64,000 bases of DNA from Ascaphus truei (lineage: Eukaryota > Chordata > Amphibia > Anura > Ascaphidae): NCBI GenBank assembly GCA_036426205.1, contig CM071570.1, positions 52,842,187-52,906,186 on the forward strand. The letters run 5' to 3'. The position numbers and the translations under genes were made by a program. The notes under the pieces were generated by a model. That model made no database searches. It saw nothing but the letters and a program-made list of their open reading frames with translations, and was not told the origin of the DNA. Each line of letters starts with the position of its first letter. Position 1 is the first letter of the stretch. This document shows positions 11,474 to 23,372 of this stretch, piece by piece.

Positions 11474-11530
11474 AGTGTCCGTGAATGTATGTTTATCCAT
11501 AGGTAGTACATAGATACATTCACGGACATT
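11474..11530. repeat. Perfect 15-bp-stem hairpin
   Basis: TGTCCGTGAATGTAT at 11476-11490 pairs perfectly with ATACATTCACGGACA at 11514-11528 around a 23-nt loop. A second hairpin with TGTATGT/ACATACA arms lies at about 11359-11414. Likely transposon internal structure; a small-RNA precursor is possible but unsupported. Confidence 0.7.
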
Positions 11531-12129
11531 AAATGGGACTGAAAAAATAAAAGACTTGAATCAAAAATCCAAAAAACCTGTCAAAGTAAAAATAATACAC
11601 TTTTCTTTTGCTTACTCACCATTAGATGCCCACTCACCGAAATCCAGGCGACCCGGAAGCACTGGAACCAATCCACAGGTAAGCCATAAAATAAACCCTT
11701 ACAATCCATAACTGTGTCTTCTTTCTTCTATTTGTAATCCTTCCCGTCTGTCTTGGGGTCTTCTCCGTCTTCTTCCGTCTTCTTCCATCTTCTTCTGCCA
11801 CGCCCTTCTTCTCTTCTTAGGAGTGGAGGTGTTCCCTCCTCAGCGACTGGCTTCAAAATGAGGCGACATAGGATTTTATAGGCCTATGACATCACCTTTT
11901 GGTGAAATGTTTCCCACTGTCCTGATTGGGCCGTGAAAAACATGTGATTTGGCCAAAAAACAAAATGATAACGTCATTTAAAGGCAATGACACCAGCCAA
12001 TCAGAATGGCTGAGTTTGAATTGCCTTTAAGATGACGTCATCAAAACAAAGATGGCCGGCGACACATGGCGTGGGAACTCCATCCCAACTCTGATTGGCT
12101 CAAGTAGACCATGTGACTGAGGCTTTGCT

Positions 12130-13840
12130 TCAGCCAAGCTTGAGGTAAAAATGCTTGTTAAACCAAAAGTAATTATTTTTTAAAATATAATCTATACCTG
12201 ATATCAGAAAGTCTATTTTTTCTTTTTTTAAGGAATCATCTTTGTTCAGCACCCTTTTTATTGTTTCCAAGCCTTTGTCATGATCTATGCTTGTATAGCG
12301 CGATGCAATGTCACACGTTATAAAGACAACGTTTTCTTCCCAATCCATTTGGTCAAAGATATTAATGACCTGCATAGTATCCCTTAAATAAGGGGGAAGT
12401 TTTACTATTTAATTTTGGAGGAAAAAATCAATATATTCTGACTGGTTTTTGGATATTGAGTATATCCCAGTATTAAAGATCTGTCTGAACATCCAGGAAG
12501 TGACATCATCTGGTCCGAAGCTACCACGGCTATCCTGCTTCCTGGCAAATTTGCCCTTACTCCTCTGACAGGAAATCAGCCTCTCTTTGGCTCTCATTGT
12601 CAGCAGCTGCCTCTGGCCTTAATTAGCAGGCAGTTGCTGCTAGTCTTTGCTCATGCAAAGTACTGGTTACCTTGATCTGTCTGAGCTCTCCCTTGACTTC
12701 GTTTTGCCTGCTGCCTGTCTTGACCTTGGAACTGAATCTGACCACCCCTTGTCTGCCGCCTGCCTCGACCTCGGAACGTATATATGATTACCCCTGCATT
12801 CCATGCCTCTAATCCTGGTCAAGGTCGGTGTATTACTCCCTACCTCTGCCCTGCGGGTACGTATCCTGGGGGCTTATCTAAACATTTATGAAATATGGGG
12901 GATAAAATATCGGGAGTCTGGGAAACTTGTTATTCAAATATTGATATTCTAAATCATTACTTATCCTTAATGATTTCCCCTTTGAGAGTAATTTTTCTAA
13001 AATCTTTTGGAAATGAATTGTTGGATCACTTTCCAAAATGTTATATGTTGTTTTATCACCCAATATTCGATTGGCCTCCTCCTAGTATTCCTCCGGTCTG
13101 TATTAACACAATTTCCTTGAATGAACATATGAATCCTTAATATCTGTGATTCCTATATCCTTCTTTTGATTAAAATGTTTAAGTTCTGCATTTTGTTTTA
13201 AGAAATATATTTTTTAAAGTCAGTTTCCTTAGATACTTATGGGCATCAACAAACTATTTAAATGAATTGGGTCCTAAGGCTGGTGCAAAATGTAAACCTT
13301 TATTTAAAACTGAAATTTTGTCATTAGTTAACTTCACATTACTGATATTAAAAATGCCAATCGGTTTAACTACCTCATCCTCGTTTTTGTGCCACCTTCT
13401 CCCCCCTCTGGTTCTTCTCCACTTTTTCTTTTGGTGGAGCCACAGGTTTTTTAGGTTTTCTTCCTGTATCTCCTTTATTTTGCCCGTGGTCTCCTTCTGC
13501 CCTAAAAAAAGGAAAATCAGAAAAATGTCTGTGTCTCCTTTCTTGGGGTTTGACAAAATGTGGCTGTTCTCGTGGCTTTGAAATATACCCATGGTCCCTA
13601 GGGAATCTGGGTCCATAATCCCTCCATGTTCCTTTCTAAGAATGTTTGTGGAATCTTTTGTTACCACCTCTATATTGATTCGAATTCCATTGAAGATTTG
13701 GATATTCTCTATGGTGGTGTTGATTTTGATAATTTTGATTATAGTTTGGTCCCCAATGGTTATTCCCTGTGGGTTTGTGAAATCTACTATAAAATTGTTG
13801 GTTCTATTACAATGTGGCCTGGATGCAACCCACACTCTTG
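12130..13840 (-). pseudogene. Penelope-like element, N-terminal and reverse transcriptase region, broken
   Basis: Minus strand, in order. 13260-13830: basic, asparagine-rich N-terminal region ending in NISNVKLTNDKISVLNKGL and HFAPALGPN, a typical PLE start of the RT region. 12890-13063: DPTIHFQKILEKLLSKG and NNKFPRLPIFYPPYF, matching the PLE PRxPxFYxLPK region. 12409-12480: IYSISKNQSEYIDFFLQN. 12130-12375: TCDIASRYTSIDHDKGLE and LKNNYFWFNKHFY, matching the PLE catalytic-domain start. Frameshifts, stops and an insertion at about 12485-12880 show it is dead. The remainder of RT is missing. Pieces are described separately and were not joined. Confidence 0.82.
12485..12885. mobile_element. Insertion of about 400 bp inside the PLE reverse transcriptase
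   Basis: Lies between the FYPPYF and IYSISKNQ segments of the PLE, which are adjacent in intact elements. Sequence is rich in CCTGCCT/GACCTCGGAAC-like units, without coding capacity. It could be an LTR fragment or SINE; its ends were not defined. Confidence 0.5.
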
Positions 13841-14485
13841 CTCCACAGGTAGGGCCCGGGAGAGAGGTGGGATAGAGAGAGAGACGAGTGAGTGAAAGTA
13901 CGGGGTGAGGGGCCCGGCTGCCCGAGCTCTCGTTGTCATTGGGCCCCGGCTCTCCCCAGCTGCGAGCCTCCCTCACTGACACTAACACTGTCTCATGCGG
14001 AGCCTCTGACATTATAGCATGCCGGGCCTTTCTGACGTCAGCGCGCACCGGGCACAGCTTCCGGTGTCAGAGGCTCGGTGTGGGACAGAGTTAGTGTCAG
14101 GAGGGGGCAACGAGAGGATCGGAAGCCGGGCAAAGAAGTTGGTCCCGGCCCGGGGTCAGGCTCAACTACTTTGTCTGTCCGCCGGGCCCAAGTTCTCCCC
14201 AGCTGCGGGCATCCCTCACTGTCTTGCACTGGGCCTCTTTCGGAGGACAACACAGCTGGGGAGAGCCAGGGCACCAGAGGCCTGAGACCATCTCTAAGGT
14301 AGGTAAGTCAGTACCTCTTTTTATGTATGTATTTGGGGGTGTTTTGTTTATGTATTTGGGGTGTGTGATTTTTTGTATATATTTGGGGGGTTGGTGGTAT
14401 TTATATGTATTTGGAGGGTGGGGGGGTTGTATGTATTTTGTTTTTGTTTTTTGTATGTATGGTCTCATTTTAAATAAATGATCAA

Positions 14486-16323
14486 ACAACATATTACCTG
14501 AGTTCAACAAAGACTTTAAACTTTAGAAAGGCAGATTTGAATAAATTGAGGACTAATCTACAAGGAATAAATTGGGATGATGTTTTTGCAGGGAAAAATG
14601 TGGAAGATAAATGGGCAGTCTTTAAAACATTGTTAGGAAAGCACACATCAGTGTATACCATTGGGTAATAAATATAAAAGAAACAAGTCTAAACCAATGT
14701 GGTTAAATAAACAGGTTAGGGAGGAAATAGAAAAGAAAAAGTCGGAAGGGTTGGAGACATCATATCAAAAGTATATGGAATATAACCAAAGTTGCAATGG
14801 GGCAATCAAATGAGCAAAAAATGGATAATGAAAAAGGATTGCAATAGAAAGTAAGATCAACCATAAAAAGTTCTTTAAGTACCTTAATAACAAAAAAAAT
14901 GAGAACATAGAATGTAGGATTCTTTTAGTGTGAGATGGGCAGGCAAATTATTGGAGATAAAGCAGAGGTATTTAACAAATTCTTTGCCTCTGGTTTTACT
15001 AGGGACGAATAAATTACAATAGTAGTGCCGCAGGAGGAAGCCATAACCTCTATATTAACGAACAATTGGTTATCTGAGGAAGAAGATCATATATGGCTTT
15101 ATAAAATGTAAGTAAATAAGGCACCTTGCCCCGATGGCATACATCCAAGAGTTCTTAAGAAGTTAAGTTCAGTAAAGCCAAACCATTTCATTTAATATTC
15201 AAGGATTCAATTTCCATATACTCTGTACCACAAGATTGGCGTAAAGCAGACGTAGTGCCTATATCTAAAAAGGGAGCTAGATCACAAACGAGGAATTACA
15301 GACCTGTAAGCCTAACATCAATAGTGGGGAAGCTACTTGAAGGTTTAGTGCAGGATAATATTCAGGAATACCTAATGGAAAACAAAATAATTAGTAATAG
15401 TCAGCATGGATTTATGAAGGATATGTCATGGCAAACTAACTGTATTAGTTTATTTGAGGTCAGTGGGAATTTAGACCAGGGTAATGCAGTTGATGTGGTC
15501 TACTTAGATTTTGCAAAAGATTTTGATACGGTTCCACACAAGAGGTTGGTGTACAAAATAAAGCAAATTGCACTCAGGAAAAATATTTGCACATGGATTA
15601 TAAACTGGTTACAGGATCGACAGCAGAGAGGTGTAATAAATGAAACTTTTCAGGTTGAGCTAAAGTTATGAGTGGAGTACCTCAAGGATCGGTACTGGGA
15701 CTCCTGCTTTTTAACTTGTTTATTAATGACCTTGAGGTTGGCATAGAGCACAAAGTCTCCCTCTATGCTGATAACACTAAATTGTGTACTTGGATAGACT
15801 GGAAACTTGGGCCGGTAAATGGCAAATGATATATAAATGTAAGGTTATGCATTTGGGAAACAAGAATAAACAGGCAATTTACAAATTAAATGGGGATACA
15901 TTAGGAGTTGGAAAAAATAAGATTTTACCAGCAAAAAGGAAATGGTTCTTTACAGTAAGAGCAGTTAAAATGTGGAATTCAGTACCCATGGAGACTGGGA
16001 TGGCAGATACAATACATTTCTTCAAAAAAAGGTTGGACATCTTTTTAGAAAAGAAAGGTATACAGGGATATACCAAATAAGTAAACATGGGGAGGATGTT
16101 GATCCAGGGAGCAATCTGATTGCTATTATTTGGAGTCAGGAAGGAATTTGTTTTTCCCTTTATAAGATATCATTAGATGATGTCACTGGGGTTTTTTGTT
16201 TGCCTTCCTATGGATCAATATACTGTAAGTATAGATATCGGATAAAGTATCTGTCATCTAAATTTAGCATAGGTTGAACTTGATGTATGCATGTCTTTAT
16301 TCAACCTCATCTACTATGTAACT
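14486..16323 (+). mobile_element. CR1/L2-like LINE, 5'-truncated, reverse transcriptase with frameshifts
   Basis: Open segment 15255-15671 reads ARSQTRNYRPVSLTSIVGKL, NSQHGFMKD and VDVVYLDFAKDFDTVPHKRL, the RT core of the CR1/L2 group. Before it, KAPCPDGIHPRVLKKL (about 15119-15166) and, after it, SGVPQGSVLGLLLFNLFIND (about 15669-15729) and YADN-type sequence lie in other frames. The 3' end TTCAACCTCATCTACTATGT followed by AACTATG is the usual tail of these elements. YADN instead of YADD and the stops mark it inactive. Confidence 0.88.
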
Positions 16324-17114
16324 ATGTATTTGGGGGGTGGGGGGTTGTATGTATTTGGGGGGGAATTATTATGGCTGGGATTGTGGGTGGCCAAGGGGAG
16401 TGGGGAGGGAATGAGTGTGAGGAGGGGGGATTGAGGAAGCAGGATTAAGTGAGAGTGGGGTAATTGATGGAGGGGGAAAAGTGAGAGCAGAGAGGGGGTG
16501 TAAGAGAGGGAGTGAAGAAGAGAGAGGGGATGTGTGTGGCAGGGGAGAGAAATACATGGGAAGAGGGGGATAAATAGAGAAGGGGGCTTGCGAGGTGTGA
16601 AATGGGGGGGGGGGGGCTCACAAGACTGCCGACATGATTTGAGGGGCCCGGTAGTAACTCTAGTCCTGGGCTCTGGGAAATCTGTTGGCGGCCCTAGGTC
16701 TGCCGGGGTTGGCGCCCTGGGCCCGGTGAGTCGAGCGGGCCTGGCCGGCACGGCAAGTTGGGCCCGACCACTGGCCAGACTCGCCTGCCAGTCCTCTCGC
16801 GGCCCCGGCTCTACCTTAGCAGCAGCCTGCATGACTCTATCCCTCGGTCCCACGCTGACGGGCTTCCCTGTCAGCGCGCAGTAAGCGCTCTGACGTCAGC
16901 GCTCTCTGCTTCCGGCGTGCGATGCCTTGAGAGGGAGGCCTGTCGGAAGCTCGGCGTGGGACAAAGGGATAGAGGCATGCAGGCTGCTGCAGAGGGGAGA
17001 GTCGGGGTCTGACCGTGAGATCACCGGCAGCAAGGCCTAGACAGATGTCGAGCCCAGCTTGCAGTGCCGGCCCCCCACATCCGCTGGACCCGGCCTGATC
17101 ATCCACAAGGTAAG

Positions 17115-17420
17115 TCTTTTTTTTATATGTATTGTTGGGGTCGTTTTAATATGTATTGGGGGGGGGAGTCTTTTTTATATGTATTGGGAGGTGGGCTTTT
17201 TTAAAATATGTATTGGGGAGGTGGGGTCTTTTTTATATGTATTGGGACGGTGGGGGTCTTTTTTATATGTATTTGGGGTTGGGGGTCTTTTTATATGTAT
17301 TGGGGAAATTTTGTATATGTATTGGGGGCTTGGGGGGAATTTGTATATGTATTGGGGGGGGGCTTGGGGGTATTTTTATATGTATTGGGGGGCTTGGGGG
17401 AGTTTTTTGCATTGGGGGTG
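17115..17420. repeat. TATATGTATTGGGG minisatellite
   Basis: About ten to twelve units of TATATGTATTGGGG plus a variable G/T-rich spacer, 25-35 bp each, with G4-G9 runs on the + strand. The same unit appears at 14315-14430 and 16322-16362. G-quadruplex formation is plausible. Confidence 0.88.
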
Positions 17421-17672
17421 GGAAGTTTTTTGGTATATATCTTGTGGGCGGAATTGTGTGAGGGGGAGGGAATGAGTGAGGGTGGGGTAATTGACGTGGG
17501 AGAGGAAGAGAGCTGAGTGAGGAAAAGAGTGAGTAAGAGTGAGACGCAGGGGAGAGAAATACATGCGAGGAGTGAGAGGGGGTGAGATGGAAGGGAGAGA
17601 AATACATGGGAAGAGGGGGGGGAAGAGAGGGGGCATGTGAGGTGTGAAATGGGGGGGTGGGGGAGGAAAACC

Positions 17673-18505
17673 CATGTGGGGCCGTTACAGCCAATAGGGC
17701 TTGGCAGAGAGGGGAAGCAGGATATCCTCCGTGGCGGATGACACGCGAGCCAGTCGGTGGGAGCCAGCAAGGAAGCAGGTAGTGTCTTGGGAGCAAGTGG
17801 CTCCTGGACTAGGCCTTTCCTTATGCCCCAGCAAGGCCCTGAGCCACCACAGACCAGTATTGTAGGGAAGACCCCAGATAGGCACTCTTCCCTTTAGTAC
17901 CAGGTAGTAAGGAGGCATCAGGGAGTGGACGGCCACGCGATGCTCTGCAGCTTAGGACCAGGTCACAGGGATTAGAGAAATTGTGAGAGACCCTCCAGTT
18001 GGAGCTCGCACCTCATGAGGAGGATCAGGCCCTAAGGAGTGAGTGGATTGATGTTGGAGGCCCCACGATCTGCAGTACCTGGGTACAGGAGTGCCCAGGG
18101 AGGTATATAAGTGCACCAACGATCCATACAGGGGGTAGCGCTACCTCACACTTTTTGGGTGGGACTGTCTATAGACACCGGGTGTTTAGGTGCCTAGGGC
18201 ACCCTCAATACTTTGGGGAAACCACACCGGGGTGTTGGGTATTGTTTTTGGGCATTGTATTGTGGTGTGTTATTGTATAGTGTGTTATAGTAAAGAAGTA
18301 ATATTATACCAGGTTGTATAGTAATTATTGTGTCCTATGAGGCGTCATCCCACTTACACTGGGATCCTCATAGGCACTGCACCGCGTGATATCGTACCCC
18401 AGGCTCCCCAGAAGCGGAAGCTTTAGCCTCCCATGAGCCTCACAGGTAACAGCTGCATGTGTTATCGCCCGCAGTTTCCCTTAAGCATAGGGAAAGGGGG
18501 TTACA
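17673..18505 (+). mobile_element. Possible solo LTR (about 830 bp)
   Basis: Begins TGTGGGGCCGTTACAG and ends AAAGGGGGTTACA, giving TGT..ACA ends. Internally it has TATATAAGTG at about 18104 as a TATA-like box, and AGTAAAGAAGTAATATTAT near 18290 as a possible polyadenylation region. No target duplication was recognised and no gag/pol is present. Could equally be another type of repeat. Confidence 0.35.
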
Positions 18506-18539
18506 TACTAGGTATACAAAAATATTAAGTATCTTTCTT

Positions 18540-18960
18540 TTCCAGAAATAGTGGTTGTGTATATGACACGAAGAAGGCATGTGTGTGCGAGAGGGGTGGT
18601 GAGAGAATGTATGCAAGACATTAAGAGGGTGGGGGCGGAAGTGTGTGCGAGAGAAAGGGTGGGGGAGTGAGTGTGTGTGAAAGAGGGGTGGGGGAAGAAT
18701 GTGCCAGAGAGAGGGTGGTGGAGTGGGTGTATGTGAAAGAGGGGTGGGTAGAGTGTGCGATAGAGCAGTGGGGGAAGAGTGTGTGAGAGAGGGGTGGGGG
18801 GGAGAGAGGGGAAGAGTGTGTGGGAGAGGGGGGGGGGGGGGGGGGAGGGCGAGTGGTGGGGGGGAAGAGGGGTGGTGGAGAGTGAGAGGGGTGGGGAGGA
18901 AGTGCGAGAGAGAGGGGTACGATTCGCAGGGCCACCGTCGGGAAGGGGGCGAAGCAGACA
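18540..18960. repeat. Purine-rich minisatellite GTGTGAGAGAGGGGTGGGGG
   Basis: About a dozen degenerate units of 25-35 bp, almost pure A/G/T on the + strand, including a G17 run near 18829. Proline/serine/histidine-rich open frames on the minus strand are artefacts of the repeat. Triplex or G-quadruplex DNA is possible. Confidence 0.85.
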
Positions 18961-18969
18961 CCTCCCCCT

Positions 18970-21960
18970 CCATCTCTCTCTCTAGGGCCTTTGTGTATAT
19001 ACTTGACAACTATAAATCTCTTTAGATAAACAAAAACAAATACAGTACATTATCTGGCACATGGGAGGATAGCAAACATCCCTGGGCATATACATGCACA
19101 TTTGCAATGCATAGAGGGCTTGTGGTTTCTTCAATTTTCTCAGGTGATTGCATCTAGTCTGTTCCAGCCAATGCTGGTTGTTTTCTGTCAAGGGAACAGT
19201 AACCCTACCATCATGTATCTTCTTTGTATAATTATATTATAAAAAATATTTTATGTCTCTCTTTTAAAGTAAGTCGTTCTTACTAATAATGTATTACTTC
19301 TTATTTCTATGTAGTGCTGCCTACACACTCACCCTTGTACGTGACAGAACATGCATTGACAATGTGTCCTATAATACGTTTTCAGCCTAACTTTTGGTAC
19401 AGGGATATATATATTATGTATATATATATATATATATATATATTCTGTATATACATTTCCTAATGGTTGCATTGATCTTGACCAAGGTCTCCCACTTCTC
19501 ACAGGTCCGTGGACATAGATCCTAAATATGGTGGAATCCTTACATTGACAACTTTCCCCCAAAAAGTCTCTTAAGAACTTATCCCACTTAATTGCTCTGA
19601 AACAAAGGAAGGTCATTGAACTTCAGGTGACATCTACATTGCCATATTTCTTATCCTCCTCTGCATTGTAAATTCTTAAAAACTTGCCTAAACAAAGTTC
19701 TGGAGTGATGAAATGTATTTAGAGACATTTATGTTGGCTTTCCAAACCCCCACTAGAACTAGTACTGTAGTCATAGAGCTGACATCATCTGAAAACCCAG
19801 CAGCGTTTGATCTGCACTTTATTTAAAGTGACCGAGCAAGGACTTCATTGTGAAATAGTGCTACAGACTCTCTCCCCCTCTCTTACTCTTTAAGAAAACA
19901 AAGCAACTTCCTTCCCAAACACCAAGGGGTGTAGTGGGTGACTTGAGATGAAACACCATCGGCACATGTGTGTTTGTTTTAATAGAGAGGATGGTGTACA
20001 AAGTATACATCAATAAAGGACATATCTGAAAGTCCTGGTGCAGAACAAGGTACAGCACAGCTATTTTATTCCGAGAAGGTAACACAGAGGACTCAGAAAT
20101 AGATTGTCCTCCTGTTTCTTGCTTAGGTTACAATTGTGTTTTGCACTAAGATGGCTGTTGGGTTTCTCCATCTCTTCTTGACTATGCAGAGAACAGAGAA
20201 ACTATATTAAGTGTTCATAGATACAAACAGAGAACTACTTACAAGAACACTTATTATTGCTCCTTGAACGATTACGATTGTTTCCACACTGTATAATTTG
20301 GGGTTGTTTTTTTTTTAAATAAATCTATTAAGTGATATATATACCATATTCCCAGACTGTCTCTCTACCAAAGGTAAATCTATTTAAATATATATATATA
20401 TTCTTTTAATAAATGCATTTATGGCAGCTATGATTAAATGAAACATGGATCCTTTTAAGTTTTTTTAGTTTTTTTATTGGGAAAACAAGTCTATTTCTGT
20501 TCGTTAGATGAATCATGCTTTGCAAAGAATAAACATATACCAGCAGTGGGATACTTCCCATACTCCATTTCCTGTACTTCTTCCCAGCCTTGCTGACACT
20601 ATTATAATTATCATACAGCCGATAAAATGGAAAACTGAACCCTGGCATTTGGTGTGGCCACAAGTTTTTGGGCCGCTCTTTTTTAGATATACGGTAGGAG
20701 ATGCGAGTTTTTTTTTTTTAATCTTGTGATTCTGGCATTCTAAGCATCCCAGTATGACAGAAGATACAATACAGAACAGCACAAGTAATGTTAAAGTGCA
20801 TAGGCCCTCACATGTTCAAAATGTACTTTAAAAAGAAACGAGAAAAATAAATAACCTAGATAACTGAAGTATGAATCCATGTGTTTCTACTCTCTCGTTC
20901 TCTGGGAAAAGAGACTGGATGACACCCTTCGCTTTTTCCCGATTTTCATTTTCCAGTTTCTTCTCAGTAAGAATACTAAACTATTACAGTCTCCTGCTCT
21001 TTTAATGGATGATTATATTCCTTTATGCATAGTGTCGTTTTAACGCATGCGCCAGTTTCACGTGCGCATCATAAACGGTTGCAATGTACGGAATATTTGC
21101 AGTGAATGGGGCCTGCACAGAGAGCTGTGTGCCATACATCACACTTGAATCCTGCTAAGCAGCATTATTCTGTTGTGCCTTCAAATGAAAACAAATAATC
21201 CGTTTGATCTATGTTTATATCAGGCGAGTAAAAGCAGGTTTGTTTTTATTGACAGCTTACATTTTACAAACCCACTGCCAAAGTTGATTTAGCCCCTTCA
21301 GGCAGAAGGGCCAGCACCACTTTGCAAAAGCATTGCGGTCCCTTTGGCTGCCTAGGGGATTGATGTTAGTTGAGGGAGAGAAGCATTTATGGTTATTAGA
21401 GCAAAAATGTGTGACTCCCTGTGTTAGAGTCGTACCTTACTTCTGGGGACTCCCTGGTGCAGTAGGTATTAACCTCTGATTACAGGTATTTTTGGTAAGT
21501 TGAAATTGCCACTCAATTTATTTTTGGGAGAATAAATGTGGCCAGTTGGTAACGGTCATCTGCCACTGGCCCCAAAAAACTACCGGGGAAGTAGCCATGA
21601 ATAATGTTTTTTCCACCATGGGGTTTCTCTGGGTACACCACAGTCCTAGACCTCATGGTTCTCAATTCTCAAAAAAAAGCGATAACCAGGTAAAATGCTG
21701 TTTTAACCCCCACCCCTGTATTTCTGTTCTGTACCCTCCACCTAATTTTCATGTCTTTTTTACGGTTTGTTATTGCATACGTGTTAACGTAAAAGGCAAA
21801 ATAAAGAATCTAAAAATTTTTTTACATTTGTTTGCTTAACACGAGTCTGTCCCACATTAGTTTTAGAAGAAAAAAAATAGGTTACCAACCTTTAAATAAG
21901 CAAAGTCGGAACATGATTAGTATTACGAAATATAGGCAAGTTCCCAGAACTCAATAAGAA
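18970..21960. other. No gene recognised; AT array only
   Basis: About 3 kb of intergenic sequence. Contains a TA array at 19404-19454 and poly(T)/poly(A) stretches. No exon, RNA gene or clear transposon seen. Confidence 0.4.
19404..19454. repeat. TA dinucleotide array
   Basis: ATATATATTATGTA followed by about 12 TA units. Confidence 0.9.
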
Positions 21961-21968
21961 GGTAATCT

Positions 21969-22360
21969 TGGAATAAGCCAAATCAGATTTTAATATGATA
22001 CCATGTGTGTACACTCAAACACACTGAGTCTAATGACAAGTGTAATCTGTCACATAAATAACGTCAAAATCTAAAAGGGAATGCAACAGGGTTTAAGTGA
22101 AGTACCACTGATCTTTTGATCTCTGGGAACGGGCTTGCAGGGGCTCACCCCCCCCCAAAACGTTGCCCATCTTATTTCCCTCCTCCTTTTCCTTATCTTT
22201 CTACCACTATCCCCCCCCCCCACCCAGTTTCCTCCCTCATGTTGCATTCCCTTTAGATTTTGACTTTACTTATGTGACAGATTACACTTCTCATTACTCA
22301 GCGTGCTTGTGTACACACATTGTATCATATTAAAATCTGATTTGCCTTGTTCTTATCGAG
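21969..22360. mobile_element. Inverted-repeat MITE-like element
   Basis: Left arm about 21969-22095 (GCCAAATCAGATTTTAATAT .. GTAATCTGTCACATAAATAA .. AGGGAATGCAAC) is the inverted complement of the right arm about 22239-22360, with roughly 85% pairing by eye. The 140-bp spacer holds two C-rich runs. Confidence 0.82.
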
Positions 22361-22609
22361 TGCTGGGGGCTTCCCTATACTTCATTATATATTTGTGGAG
22401 GGTATAGGATCCCTCCCTGTTCCACTCAAACATATCCTTACATTGCATTTATTCAGTGCTGTCTATTTACTATACTTGATGATTAGTATTGCATGCAGGC
22501 TGCGACACAGCATCTGGCCCTGGGGTGATTCCGAACTGGCAGGTAATTGGTGCACTTTGCTTTTTCCTGTTGCCGCCATTCTATGGGTCCTTTTTAATTA
22601 CATATATAC

Positions 22610-22750
22610 AGACACACTAGGCGAGAGAGGACGGCGGCCGGGGAGGAGCGCGCCCCAGCGGTCAGACCCGGAAGTCTTCACTGACTTCTGGCGTCTGCCG
22701 ATGCAACAGCATACTCCTCCCCGGCCGTCGTCCTCTCTCGCCTAGTGTGC
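22610..22750. mobile_element. Foldback MITE with 37-bp terminal inverted repeats
   Basis: CACACTAGGCGAGAGAGGAC and GGCGGCCGGGGAGGAG at 22612-22648 face CTCCTCCCCGGCCGTCGTCC and TCTCTCGCCTAGTGTG at 22713-22750. Short GC-rich centre. No coding capacity. A CTGCTGCCC-rich stretch follows to about 22850. Confidence 0.85.
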
Positions 22751-23247
22751 TACTGTCGCCGTCCTGCTCTGCTCTGGTGGGCAGCAGTCATCTTCTCCTG
22801 CTGCCCGCCTCTGCCACCGCCCTGCTCCACTCCAGAGGTCCTCCAACGAAGCCAGATATTAAGGGGGTGAGAGCAGGAAGGGGTGAGGAGCGGGGATGAT
22901 AAATGAGGAGAGGGTATACGAAAAGGAGGGGGGTGACAGATGAGGAGGATGGGGGGGTGGATGGAGGAGGGGAAGAGAGAGAAAAAAATTGCATGTCAGT
23001 ATTATATTGTACAGTATTATTTTACACAGATCTATTTAAAAAAAAACATAACATTTTTCATGTTTTGCGGTTTTAAAATTGTTAAAATATGCAAGTATTT
23101 GTATTCACCTTTATATTGTATACCGATTTAATAAGGTTTTTTTTCCATGTGATTTGGATTACATCCGGCAGGGGGGCCCCCGACTAATATCATGGATGAA
23201 ATTAGCGGGGGCTCAACTTAATAGCTTACACCAGGAGTGCACGATGT

Positions 23248-23248
<1 letters not shown>

Positions 23249-23312
<64 letters not shown>

Positions 23313-23372
23313 TATATATATATATATATATAGTATATATATATATATATTGATATATATATAGATATATGA
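23249..23372. repeat. TA dinucleotide array
   Basis: About 55 TA units with a few interruptions. Confidence 0.95.

Larger units (their letters stand above)
8685..12125. mobile_element. Composite non-autonomous repeat splitting the PLE
   Basis: About 3.4 kb without coding capacity, built from two long palindromes (8985-9205, 9290-9575), an inverted ACCATAG..CTATGGTA module, two copies of a 70-bp module about 1 kb apart (9694-9775 and 10715-10795), a GC-rich degenerate minisatellite (10240-10640), several hairpins and a pyrimidine-rich CTTCTTC tract (11720-11820). PLE coding fragments flank both sides, so it entered the PLE, or the two met by deletion. Terminal repeats were not identified with confidence. 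Confidence 0.6.
13840..17660. repeat. Tandem array of about 1-kb units with G-rich minisatellite
   Basis: Unit A: GC-rich block 13840-14310, minisatellite 14315-14485 and 16318-16375, purine-rich tract 16376-16615. Unit B: GC-rich block 16616-17110, minisatellite 17115-17420, purine tract 17440-17660. Both GC blocks share CTGACGTCAGCGC, CTTCCGG and a GGCTCGGTGTGGGACA-like stretch, and both end in AAGGTA(GGTA)AGT just before the minisatellite. Both purine tracts share GAGAGAAATACATGGGAAGA and GAGGTGTGAAATGGGGGG. A LINE at 14486-16317 interrupts unit A. The open frames seen in it are not real genes. Confidence 0.78.

Noticed and set aside
13844..14510. Several overlapping open frames in the GC-rich block, including the first third of the 264-codon frame starting at 14048
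   Set aside because: CpG-rich repeat sequence lacking stops by composition; similarity to a protein begins only in the PLE part below 13840.
16314..17796. Pro/Ser-rich and Gly/Tyr/Met-rich open frames of up to 179 codons
   Set aside because: They arise from the TATGTATTGGGG minisatellite and purine tracts, with periodic translations such as YMYWG.
18440..19009. 189-codon proline/histidine-rich minus-strand open frame
   Set aside because: Translation of a purine minisatellite; no splice or start context and no family match.
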